Source: Verrucomicrobiota bacterium
Lineage (GTDB): Bacteria > Verrucomicrobiota > Verrucomicrobiia > Opitutales > Puniceicoccaceae
Assembly: GCA_038744685.1 (NCBI GenBank)
Contig: JBCDMB010000026.1
Location: 1 to 43,833 of the forward strand
DNA: 43,833 nt
Direction: 5' to 3'
Shown here: positions 18,619 through 25,985 of the stretch, piece after piece
How positions within the stretch are numbered: the stretch's first letter is position 1
How the letters are laid out: every line of letters starts with the position of its first letter
Translations under genes and position numbers: made by a program
The notes under the pieces: model-generated
Told to the model about the DNA's origin: nothing
What the model saw: the letters and a program-made list of their open reading frames with translations, nothing else
Database searches by the model: none

Positions 18619-19893
18619 GTGGGCTCCAGTCCCCACCGAACCGCAAACGTCAATCGCCCAAAAGTCCTCTACCTTTGCACAACGTTTCCGAGGTTATCGG
18701 AAACCTTTGTTGAGCGAGAGGTAAGGCACCTTTCTTCAAAAGTTCCGCTTCAGGTCATCTCCCTGTGGAAGGGCCACAACCTGGACGGGATCGAGGTAGA
18801 GCCGATTCGTTTTCACCGCCTGCTAAGCCTGGTGTTTCATCTTCCCTATTGGCTGGCTCGCAATCCGAGAGGTCTCGTTCGCATTTTGCAGCAACTTCTA
18901 GGGCGTTTCCCTCGATCCTTTCTCAATCTTCAGGAAACTCTGCTGGGAATGGGGATGGGAGTCCTGCTCGCCAAAAGAGTCTCCAAGGAACCTCCACTTT
19001 GGATCCACGGGGTTTGGGCCACTGCTCCGGCAACGACCGCATTGACCCTCCACCTTCTCACCGGCTCAAGATTTTCCTTTGGAGCCCACGCTTACGATCT
19101 CTTTCAAAATGGAGGTGACTGTTTACTCGCTGAGAAAATAAGATATGCGGCCTGGATCCGGACTTCGACCTTGGCTGCGGCGAAAGAAATCGAACGAAGA
19201 GGTGCATCCAGAGAACGCGTATTCGTGATCCGCCGTGGGCTGGAGGAGCTTCCCGATGAATCCACACCCCGCGAAACGAGGGAGCCACTTCATCTCGTTT
19301 CGGTAGGTCGTCTGGTGCCGAAGAAAGGACATCACCGATTTCTCAAGACCTGTCGTCTGCTCAGTCAGAGAAAGGTAGAATTTACCGCTGAACTGATAGG
19401 AGACGGACCTCTTCGCAAGAGTCTCGATCGGGAGATTAAGAAGTATCACCTCAATGAACAGGTCGCGTTGACCGGAGCACTACCGCATGAAGAAGTGAGT
19501 CTGAGATTAGCAAGAGCAGACCTCTTTTTGTTTACGGGCGGGGTTTCTGAAGACGGCAACCGAGATGGCCTTCCGAATGTGTTGCCGGAAGCAATGGCCC
19601 ACGGTATTCCGGTGCTAACCACCCCCGTGGAGGGAGCTCTAGAGGCCATCAAAAACGGGGAAACCGGCATTGTCCTCGAGGCCGAAGATCCGGAGGCCTG
19701 GGTAGCGCAGATTCTCGATCTTTGGAGAAATCATCGTGCCCGAAAGACTCTCGCTGAAAATGCTCGACAGTGGGTGGAGGCGAATTTTCTCACTGCCATG
19801 AACACCGGTCAGCTAGTCGATTTGATTCTCGCTTCATCCTCCGATCCTTCGCCGAAAGAGACCGTCCATTCGGAAAGATGCCAGATCCAATGA
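18619..19893 (+). CDS. GT4 family glycosyltransferase
   Basis: The 424-residue protein has the GT-B layout of family GT4: RPKVLYLCTTFPRLSETFVE at the N terminus is typical of exopolysaccharide or LPS glycosyltransferases, HLVSVGRLVPKKGHHRF and LIGDGPLRKSLDREI mark the C-terminal nucleotide-sugar domain, and GNRDGLPNVLPEAMAHGIPV holds the donor-binding acidic residues. The start is GTG at 18619, the first start after an in-frame stop at 18601; the first 12 residues are not conserved-looking, and a later start is hard to find. It lies 29 nt after the ACP-dehydratase gene, and its TGA overlaps the ATG of the next gene. Substrates are not visible. Confidence 0.87.
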   Translation: MGSSPHRTANVNRPKVLYLCTTFPRLSETFVEREVRHLSSKVPLQVISLWKGHNLDGIEVEPIRFHRLLSLVFHLPYWLARNPRGLVRILQQLLGRFPRSFLNLQETLLGMGMGVLLAKRVSKEPPLWIHGVWATAPATTALTLHLLTGSRFSFGAHAYDLFQNGGDCLLAEKIRYAAWIRTSTLAAAKEIERRGASRERVFVIRRGLEELPDESTPRETREPLHLVSVGRLVPKKGHHRFLKTCRLLSQRKVEFTAELIGDGPLRKSLDREIKKYHLNEQVALTGALPHEEVSLRLARADLFLFTGGVSEDGNRDGLPNVLPEAMAHGIPVLTTPVEGALEAIKNGETGIVLEAEDPEAWVAQILDLWRNHRARKTLAENARQWVEANFLTAMNTGQLVDLILASSSDPSPKETVHSERCQIQ

Positions 19894-20894
19894 AAGAGAT
19901 CATCATCAGCCGAACGGATCGGATTGGAGATGTCATCCTCACAACCGCGACTTTCGCTCCGCTCCGGCAACGTTTCCCAAATGCGCACATTCGCGTGCTT
20001 GCCCAACCGGAGATTGCTCCTCTACTCAATGGACAGAAACACGTTGAACCGGTCGCCTGCGCTTCCGGTAAAGGAGCAAAGCGAATGAAATCCGACCGTA
20101 TCCGTCAGTGGAAACGCTATTTCAGTGACAATCCGGCAGACTGCATTGTCTTTCTCCACCCTGACAACGACCTTCAGATTGCAGCGGCACTTGCACACAT
20201 ACCCCGACGAATCGGATACCGGAAGCAGATGGGTGGACTCGCCCTCAACGAAACGATCCCTTACAGACGCCACCTCGGCCTCAAGCACGAAGCCGCTTGC
20301 AATTTTGACCTTCTCACCAAAATCGGGTGCCCAGAACCCAAAAGGATAGAACCCCACCTGGTGGCACACGAATCTTCGCCTATCATCGGTGAATTTGCGG
20401 TCTTTCACACAGCAGCTTTTGGCAACAAGCCACGCTGGCCCACAAAACACTTTGCCGCTCTCGCTGAGGAGATCATTGAAGAGTTTGGCTGGAAGATCGT
20501 CCTGATTGGGGCCGAACCAGAAGTTGAGACTGTAGAAGCCTTTCACGAAAAAGGAATCTCTGCATCTTCTTGGGAGGATCGCTGTGGAAAGGATAACTTG
20601 GAGGCTACCGCTGCGATCTTACGAAACGCACAGGTAGTCGTTTCACGCGACAGCGGACCCGCCCACTTGGCGTCAGCATTGGGAACCCCGCTTGTCTGTT
20701 TAATGGGTCAATGCGATCCGATCCACTCTCCCCGCCGTTGGGCTCCTATCGGGGATAGGGTCGAGACCATTATCTCTGACTTATCCGCTTTGAAAGGAGA
20801 GAGCAGGGAGGCCCGTTGGCAGCGCTGCTTTGAAGCCATCCATCCCGATAGAGTCATGGCTGGCATCAAGTCCGTCTATCGTCAGCAATCGTAA
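19890..20894 (+). CDS. GT9 family glycosyltransferase (heptosyltransferase-like)
   Basis: The 334-residue protein matches family GT9, which adds heptose or related sugars to the LPS inner core at the cytoplasmic face. The N terminus IIISRTDRIGDVILTTATFA, the middle AVFHTAAFGNKPRWPTKHFA and the C-terminal VVSRDSGPAHLASALGTPLV (with the D-x-G-x-x-H element) are typical. The start ATG at 19890 overlaps the previous stop as ATGA; another ATG four codons upstream (MPDP) is possible, and the frame is open further back inside the preceding gene. With the ACP-dehydratase and GT4 genes it forms a three-gene envelope run. True heptose use is not proved by the sequence. Confidence 0.88.
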   Translation: MKEIIISRTDRIGDVILTTATFAPLRQRFPNAHIRVLAQPEIAPLLNGQKHVEPVACASGKGAKRMKSDRIRQWKRYFSDNPADCIVFLHPDNDLQIAAALAHIPRRIGYRKQMGGLALNETIPYRRHLGLKHEAACNFDLLTKIGCPEPKRIEPHLVAHESSPIIGEFAVFHTAAFGNKPRWPTKHFAALAEEIIEEFGWKIVLIGAEPEVETVEAFHEKGISASSWEDRCGKDNLEATAAILRNAQVVVSRDSGPAHLASALGTPLVCLMGQCDPIHSPRRWAPIGDRVETIISDLSALKGESREARWQRCFEAIHPDRVMAGIKSVYRQQS

Positions 20895-20949
20895 TCAGCC
20901 GCCATATTGTTTCTTTTGCGCTTAGCCGAACCTCTCTTAGCCTCTCCCC

Positions 20950-21429
20950 ATGCCTTTTTGGAAAAAAGCCGTTATCTGTATAGTCACGATTGAAGTTCTC
21001 GGCAACGCAAGTGGACTGGTTACCCTTTTTTCACTGGAAGGATGGTATGACTCTCTCAAGAAACCTCCGGGAACTCCACCGACAGGAACGTTTGGTCCGG
21101 TCTGGCTGATCATCTACGCTATGATGGGTCTTTCGCTCGCACTCCTACTGAGCAAGGAGGCCCAACGGTCGCTTAAACGGAGGGCACTTACCTGGTTTGT
21201 GGTCCAGTTTTGTCTCAACCTATCGTGGACGCCGGCATTTTTCGGCCTTCAACGAATCGACCTGGCTCTTGTGATCATCATCCCCATGCTTCTCGCCATT
21301 CTCATGACGATTCGATCCTCCTGGCCAGTAAGTAAGACTGCGGCACTGCTGCTGCTGCCCTATCTCCTTTGGGTAGGCTATGCCACCTACCTAAACGCCG
21401 GTTTTCTCGTGCTCAATCCTCCCGGTTGA
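20950..21429 (+). CDS. tspO: TspO/MBR family membrane protein
   Basis: The 159-residue protein has five membrane segments and the family pattern: WYDSLKKPPGTPP after the first, FGPVWLIIYAMMGLSLAL in the second, NLSWTPAFFGLQRIDLAL, and PYLLWVGYATYLNAGFLVLN at the end. TspO proteins bind porphyrins and cholesterol-like ligands and act in tetrapyrrole or stress responses. Length matches bacterial members. No tetrapyrrole gene is nearby. The ATG follows a C-rich leader (CCTCTCCCC) without a Shine-Dalgarno. It is 55 nt after the GT9 gene and converges with a small membrane protein gene. Confidence 0.93.
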   Translation: MPFWKKAVICIVTIEVLGNASGLVTLFSLEGWYDSLKKPPGTPPTGTFGPVWLIIYAMMGLSLALLLSKEAQRSLKRRALTWFVVQFCLNLSWTPAFFGLQRIDLALVIIIPMLLAILMTIRSSWPVSKTAALLLLPYLLWVGYATYLNAGFLVLNPPG

Positions 21430-21487
21430 CGGGTGTTCGAGTCGATTTGATCGCCTCTTTCCGAGGCTTCCACCAAATTTGGAATCA

Positions 21488-21868
21488 CTATTCCAGCGGC
21501 GCGGCGCTTCGATTTCGACGAGCGTCTACGAAGGACTTCACGCAGAGCACCAAAAAAATTCCGCAGACGACCAGCATGGCGATCATCGAGCCGCCTGCGA
21601 GATTGAGCTGGAATTCGCCTTTTGCTGCGGTAGGAATGATTCGACCCAAAGGGGCGAGAAAACCCAACAACCCAAATGTCGCCGCGATGTGCATACCTAG
21701 CTTCAATCGATCAGGGTTTAAGGCGAGAAGAGATGAAAGGAGAATGGGCACTCCGGCTACCGCCGGAATGAACGCGGTAAAGCTCTTGGCTTCACTGGCA
21801 AAGTAACCAAAGAGAGAGATCGCGATGAGAAGAACACCGGTAACAATACCAATTTTTGCGTAATTCAT
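21488..21868 (-). CDS. Unknown four-span membrane protein
   Basis: The 126-residue product has four clear hydrophobic segments (about 5-23, 31-48, 60-78, 95-113) separated by short loops and a basic C-terminal end (KSFVDARRNRSAAPLE). It has the look of small conserved inner-membrane proteins frequent in Verrucomicrobiota, but I cannot name a family. It converges with tspO, leaving a 58-nt gap with a short GCCTC-TTTCC-GAGGC hairpin at 21453-21467. The ATG at 21868 has GGAGGG just upstream on its strand, a good ribosome-binding site. Confidence 0.7.
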   Translation of the reverse strand: MNYAKIGIVTGVLLIAISLFGYFASEAKSFTAFIPAVAGVPILLSSLLALNPDRLKLGMHIAATFGLLGFLAPLGRIIPTAAKGEFQLNLAGGSMIAMLVVCGIFLVLCVKSFVDARRNRSAAPLE

Positions 21869-22282
21869 CCCTCCGACTAGAAGGAAGACTACCCTTTAGG
21901 CAAGACCGACTTCCGCAACTTCACTCTCAACCGATTTCTCAAACTCCCCATGGACTGATCATCTTTCAGAATGAACACTCGCTATACCCATCCAACAAAC
22001 CGCCAGCCTCGTAAACCATCCGAACTCGTCGTTTTACAAGCTTTGGCTCGAAATCTTCACTGGCGTAGCCTGTGGTCTATCGGTCATTAAGGTGAAAAAA
22101 TGGGACACGATTCGGTCCTTGAGCAAATCGTGATGGCGAGTCTGCTGCACTCGGAGGGCCTGATCAACGACGGCCAAAAGCGACTGGAGGAAGGATTCAC
22201 ACTGGAAAAGGAAGTCGAGATACCCTCTTAACGACGAAGCAATTTCCTCTGTGTAGGTGACAGTTCTGAGCAACTTTTTAGT
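21869..22282. other. 414-nt stretch without a convincing gene
   Basis: Only short frames are present: a 39-codon + strand frame at 21971-22090 (begins MNTRYTHPTNRQPRK), a 43-codon + strand frame from about 22100 to 22231 (begins MGHDSVLEQ) and a 79-codon - strand frame at 22034-22273. None resembles a family I know and they overlap one another. The stretch may hold decayed coding DNA at the left border of the accessory island. The PEP-CTERM gene ends at 22283. Confidence 0.4.
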
Positions 22283-23026
22283 TCATCCTTTGCGGCTTCT
22301 CGTCCGTCGATCAAACAGGAGAACACCGATCGATACAACTGCCATCATGGAAAACGTGTTTGCCTCTGGGATAAAAGTCGTCTCAGCGTTGCCTCCTGGA
22401 GCAAGTAAACCGAGCGCGGTCTGGATGATCTGACGCTGATCGAAGTCAATGGCGAGAGCCCCAGAGTTCCCCAAGACTAGTTGTGAAAGACTTCCCGAAT
22501 CGCCTACTACAATCGAGCCGCTCACTGTTACGCTACCCAAAAGCCCTTGCCCGCCTGAAGGATCGTAAAAATCCAAATGAAATCCGATGTATCTGTCCTG
22601 AGTAAGTCCGCGAAGAGCATCGGATGATGAATCAAACCCTCCTGTGTCAAACTCGATCTCGACCCCCAGAAAACCGAGCCCTCCAAAATTTAGTTCACTT
22701 TCAGGTCTCGATTCGATGATCAAAGAGTCTGCACTCCCGAGAAACTCTATATGAGCACTAGAGCTCTCGAATAGAAAGCCAGCTTCCGGAACCCCAAATT
22801 GGAAACTGGTCACATAGCTCTCAACAGTAGAAGGGTCGGTTTCCCAGCCTCCGATGGACTCATCGCTAAAATCAATCTCGAAGAGCACCTCCTGACCAAT
22901 CTCAAATGCATCAGGCATCCCTGCATTCAAGTAGTTGAATGCGGTTTGAATCGAGACCGGATATCCCGAATGGGACAAAGCCATCCCAATGACGGTGGGG
23001 AGGAGGAAAATAGATTTACGATTCAT
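22283..23026 (-). CDS. Exported protein with PEP-CTERM-like sorting signal
   Basis: The 247-residue protein begins with a signal peptide (about residues 1-20, MNRKSIFLLPTVIGMALSHS) and ends with IPEANTFSMMAVVSIGVLLF then RRTRSRKG: a short motif, a hydrophobic span and an Arg-rich tail, as in PEP-CTERM proteins handled by exosortase. The motif reads Pro-Glu-Ala instead of Pro-Glu-Pro. The middle is beta-rich, with Gly, Ser and Asp, and no enzyme motif. Expected fate is export, then cleavage and surface anchoring or glycosylation. No exosortase gene is in the window. It is 82 nt downstream of the archaemetzincin-like gene on the same strand. Confidence 0.75.
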   Translation of the reverse strand: MNRKSIFLLPTVIGMALSHSGYPVSIQTAFNYLNAGMPDAFEIGQEVLFEIDFSDESIGGWETDPSTVESYVTSFQFGVPEAGFLFESSSAHIEFLGSADSLIIESRPESELNFGGLGFLGVEIEFDTGGFDSSSDALRGLTQDRYIGFHLDFYDPSGGQGLLGSVTVSGSIVVGDSGSLSQLVLGNSGALAIDFDQRQIIQTALGLLAPGGNAETTFIPEANTFSMMAVVSIGVLLFDRRTRSRKG

Positions 23027-23108
23027 AGGATTCTCTCATACAGGCTGAATCACTAAGCCGTTTATGTAACGAATACAATGCAGGTCTTCGTTATCGACCA
23101 GACGAATC

Positions 23109-24140
23109 TCACCATTCACCAAGATTGATTCGATCAAGTGCAGGAATGCCGGTTATCGGGGAAAACATGATGCGGTCAGGATCGCTTACTCTCTCGTATT
23201 CGAAATACTGCAAGCCAATCGCACGTTTAAGCAATTTAAGGGTTCTCACCATAAACACTTCAGAATTCTGGGGGTTTTTCTCATCAACACTCCCATACCT
23301 CCCGGTTCCTATGAGAGACAAACGTTCGTCCCAATGAGCACTGAAAACAAAACGGAAGTTAGCTGATTCTAGGTAGATATCTTTATCGGTGATAAAAATC
23401 ACTGCCGTTCGGTCGGTTCTTTCAGGAAGCATCGCGGACACCTCTTCCATACCATGATGAAAAGACTCTGCCACATATTGGTCGCGAAACTGATTGTAGT
23501 AAGCGAAATCCATCGCGGATGCTGGCATTGCTTTTACAAATAATCCAGTGTCTTGGGAAAGCCAAGACGCCAGATCTTGCGCCAAAGGCTCCGGGAATCC
23601 GTCTAATGGAACAAGGTAAACCGCTGGCCTGTCGGAAAGAGAATGCACCGATGAATCCGTGCCGGGAGGAGGAGTTTTCTCAAAAGAGCCAGAACGTGCC
23701 CCAGAGATCGCACTTATAGTCGCTACAATCACAATCGGAACCGCAATCATTTTCAAGACTCTCAGCCAACTGCCCTTTGCAGACTCCTCATAGTCTTCCC
23801 ATATCTCAGGTGGCACCCGCTCGTTACCAAGAGCGACAGATTCGATCTCTTGGCACTCAAGATCAAGAAATGCCATGTCCTCCTCGGAAAAGGACTGGCC
23901 AAACGAATTGACGCTATATTTCGCAACTAAAAAATCTCCTTTTCGATAGACGCGGACCCTCGTCCTAACCTTGCTCATATTGAAAGACAAAAGATTACCA
24001 AAGAAACTGCCCCGCTGGAAAACCTCTTCATCCAAGGTCCCTTGGATCTTTCTAAATCCACGCTCAACCAAATATTCGGACAAACGCGTCTGACCGACAT
24101 GTTCGGATTCTTTCCATGGAATCATAATCCTCGTAAGCAT
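23109..24140 (-). CDS. Membrane protein with archaemetzincin-like domain lacking the zinc motif
   Basis: The 343-residue protein has an N-terminal region of about 125 residues without a known family, one membrane span (about 127-147, MIAVPIVIVATISAISG) and a C-terminal domain (about 170-340) that follows the archaemetzincin pattern: VYLVPLDGFPEPLAQDL, the TDKDIYLESANFRFVFSAHW equivalent of the family's T-D-x-D-L...FVFG, and IMFSPITGIPALDRI like the family's C-terminal VM-F-S...LDR. The family's HExxHxxGxxHC zinc motif aligns with KLLKRAIGLQYF, so all metal ligands are replaced and protease activity is not expected. Fold assignment is by eye. Topology suggests an extracytoplasmic domain. Met1 (24140) and Met6 are both possible starts. 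Confidence 0.6.
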   Translation of the reverse strand: MLTRIMIPWKESEHVGQTRLSEYLVERGFRKIQGTLDEEVFQRGSFFGNLLSFNMSKVRTRVRVYRKGDFLVAKYSVNSFGQSFSEEDMAFLDLECQEIESVALGNERVPPEIWEDYEESAKGSWLRVLKMIAVPIVIVATISAISGARSGSFEKTPPPGTDSSVHSLSDRPAVYLVPLDGFPEPLAQDLASWLSQDTGLFVKAMPASAMDFAYYNQFRDQYVAESFHHGMEEVSAMLPERTDRTAVIFITDKDIYLESANFRFVFSAHWDERLSLIGTGRYGSVDEKNPQNSEVFMVRTLKLLKRAIGLQYFEYERVSDPDRIMFSPITGIPALDRINLGEW

Positions 24141-24513
24141 TATTTCTTAACTAGCGCATTAGGTGGAAAGAACGCCTCGACATAATCTTCATCGATCTAT
24201 CGAGGCAAGATTACTTCCAGCAACGCCTTGAAAACAAAACCAGAAACGCTATCGAGTAGATTGCTCCGACGGTACTACGCATCGAGCTTACGAAAGAGCA
24301 GGCCAACCCCACACATCCAGAAAAGCCGAGGGTTCGGAGGCGGCTCTCGGCAGAAACGGGCGATTCGGATCGGTGTTGGAGTTGCAGGGTTCGGATTGGA
24401 ATTTCGTAAATAGTCAAGACGTGACGTCTTTCTGTCTGTCTTTAAGACGTGACGTCTTTCTGTCTGTCTTTCTGTCTTCGTGATGCAATCATTAAAGTCG
24501 AGAAGTGACGTGC
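24141..24513. other. 373-nt intergenic stretch in the accessory island
   Basis: No convincing gene was found. A 68-codon - strand frame at 24211-24417 has a hydrophobic end (YSIAFLVLFSRRCWK) but no known family and no clear ribosome-binding site. A GC-rich inverted repeat GCCGAG...CTCGGC lies near 24327-24353. The tandem palindromic repeat at 24416-24471 is the most structured part. It should also hold the promoter of the archaemetzincin-like gene. Confidence 0.4.
24416..24471. repeat. Two perfect 28-bp tandem copies with internal palindrome
   Basis: The unit runs 24416-24443 and 24444-24471 with no differences. Each unit holds the palindrome AAGACGT-G-ACGTCTT (7-bp arms, 1-nt centre) followed by TCTGTCTGTCTTT. 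A partial third TCTGTCTT run follows, and a diverged palindrome AAGTGACGTGCTT lies near 24504. The block is between the small membrane protein gene (ends 24514) and the archaemetzincin-like gene (starts 24140), both on the - strand. Confidence 0.85.
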
Positions 24514-24843
24514 TTACAGGTCTTGATCTGTTCCTGATCTCCTTGTGTTTAGACCATTTAGCATACGGCTCTGTTCCTCTGGAGGAAGTTCTTTAAATCT
24601 CAGTAATGCTCGGAAGTGGGTTAGGTATATTGGAATAGCCCCGATAAAAGTTATTAAAAAAAAGGCCAAAGACATAAAAATCGTGACGTGCTTTCCTTCT
24701 TGATAAGTCATAATTCCACAATAGTTCAAGGTGACACTTCCCACAATCCCAGCTAGAAAGCCGAGGGTAAGGCCAACTACAGGCATGGCTAAAAGAAACA
24801 GAACGAATATTCTAAGATGTTCTCGTATAAGAATAATTTTCAT
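24514..24843 (-). CDS. Small membrane protein, candidate immunity partner of the RHS protein
   Basis: This 109-residue protein has two to three hydrophobic segments (about residues 12-36 and 50-75) and a charged C-terminal tail (PPEEQSRMLNGLNTRRSG). I recognise no family. Its ATG overlaps the TGA of the RHS gene (ATGA, 24840-24843), which is the usual position of immunity genes after RHS/polymorphic toxin genes. The DNA here is visibly richer in A and T than the chromosomal genes on either side, also common for such cassettes. A membrane immunity protein would fit a membrane-acting toxin end, but this is inference from position. Confidence 0.6.
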   Translation of the reverse strand: MKIILIREHLRIFVLFLLAMPVVGLTLGFLAGIVGSVTLNYCGIMTYQEGKHVTIFMSLAFFLITFIGAIPIYLTHFRALLRFKELPPEEQSRMLNGLNTRRSGTDQDL

Positions 24844-25985
24844 TTGAAAGAATTGCCTGTAAACGAATTACTATTTCCCCAATTACCGCCAAATTCGAAG
24901 CCATTGAATCCGTAGCTTTGTGCACTTACGGGAGAGTGGAAAAAATTAGAACCGCTCGATACTAGACTACTGGCAGCAGTGCCTACCACCTGGCCTATAG
25001 TTGGGAACGAAGAGGAGTTGGAGAGTTCCAATTGGCCTGATAATATCAAACTTTTAGCTAAGCCTGTTGCTCGGGTTTTAGTTAATGCTGAGAATACAGA
25101 GGTTACACCTTCCCCAGTGAGAGATCCAAGACCGCTAAAAGTAAAACCCAATGCTGCACTTCCCAGAACGCTCTGCTGGTCGGCTTCACTCCTGAATTGA
25201 TTACGAATACCAGTGTTTACTGCCGACAAGCCTCCGCCAATGCCGGCATTCGCGAGTGTCCGAGCCCCTAATTTGCCAGCAGCACTAAAAGATGTTCTCG
25301 CAATATTTTTGGCAACTACCTGCGAAAGTCCTGCACCTGTGGCTCCTAGGGCAGCACTTCCAACAATTGAAATTATATTCACTTCACTTAGGGTTCTACG
25401 TTCGATTACGAGCTGCCCAAATAAGTCTGCAAAACCACCGATTATTGCACCGATAATTGCCAACTCCCCATCCGGATCGACATACATCAACGGGCTATTG
25501 TTCGCATACGCATACCAGTTGAGTCCTCCGTCGAAGCGGATGGGATCGCTGTTTATAAAACGCTGTAGTTCCGGTGAATAATACCGTGCGCGCATGTAGA
25601 GAAGTCCGTTTGTTTCCTGCTCGATCCCAAACTGACCCGCATAGAGATAGGGAGTATCCGTTGTTCCCATTCGATAAGTAATGGCTCCGAATGGCGAATA
25701 TTCCATCCGGTCAGTGATCTCCCCTGAATCGTTGCTCAATGCTATGGTAGAACCTGACTGATCAAAGTGATAAGTAACGGTGGCATCGATCTCGTCTACT
25801 TCGTAGAGGAGACCGATCCCGTAAACGTAGTAGGTGAGCGAACCATCCGGCTTCTCTCTTATTAGCACACGGGGAAGGGCGTCGCCGTGTGGATCGATGA
25901 CATAAGAGGTCGTGCCTATACCGTGGGTCTTCGCAACGCGGTTGTTTTCCGCATCGTACTGATAGGTGAGCCCGCCAACTCCCAT
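24840..25985 (-). CDS. RHS repeat core protein with variable C-terminal region
   Basis: The 381-residue product contains YD/RHS repeats (TYQYDAENNRVAK, TYYVYGIGLLYEVD) and the RHS core element from about residue 96 to 173: MEYSPFGAITYR, YLYAGQFGIEQETNGLLYMR, ARYYSPELQRFINSDPIRF, NWYAYANNSPLMYVDPDG. After the DPDG end the remaining 208 residues are Gly/Ala/Ser-rich with several hydrophobic stretches and no known toxin motif. In RHS proteins the core forms a shell and the C-terminal end is the effector. The ATG at 25985 overlaps the stop of the upstream gene (TGATG), but the frame stays open back to 26063 with RHS-like residues (FVSYAFDARNRL), so this gene and its neighbour look like one protein split by a frame change. 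Confidence 0.85.
   Translation of the reverse strand: MGVGGLTYQYDAENNRVAKTHGIGTTSYVIDPHGDALPRVLIREKPDGSLTYYVYGIGLLYEVDEIDATVTYHFDQSGSTIALSNDSGEITDRMEYSPFGAITYRMGTTDTPYLYAGQFGIEQETNGLLYMRARYYSPELQRFINSDPIRFDGGLNWYAYANNSPLMYVDPDGELAIIGAIIGGFADLFGQLVIERRTLSEVNIISIVGSAALGATGAGLSQVVAKNIARTSFSAAGKLGARTLANAGIGGGLSAVNTGIRNQFRSEADQQSVLGSAALGFTFSGLGSLTGEGVTSVFSALTKTRATGLAKSLILSGQLELSNSSSFPTIGQVVGTAASSLVSSGSNFFHSPVSAQSYGFNGFEFGGNWGNSNSFTGNSFK

Noticed and set aside
24211-24417. 68-codon - strand frame with a hydrophobic end
   Set aside because: No family, no ribosome-binding site, and it reaches into the tandem repeat; kept only as a remark on the intergenic stretch.
24416-24471. Tandem 28-bp repeat considered as a CRISPR array
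   Set aside because: The units are directly adjacent with no spacers and there are only two full copies; no cas genes are present.
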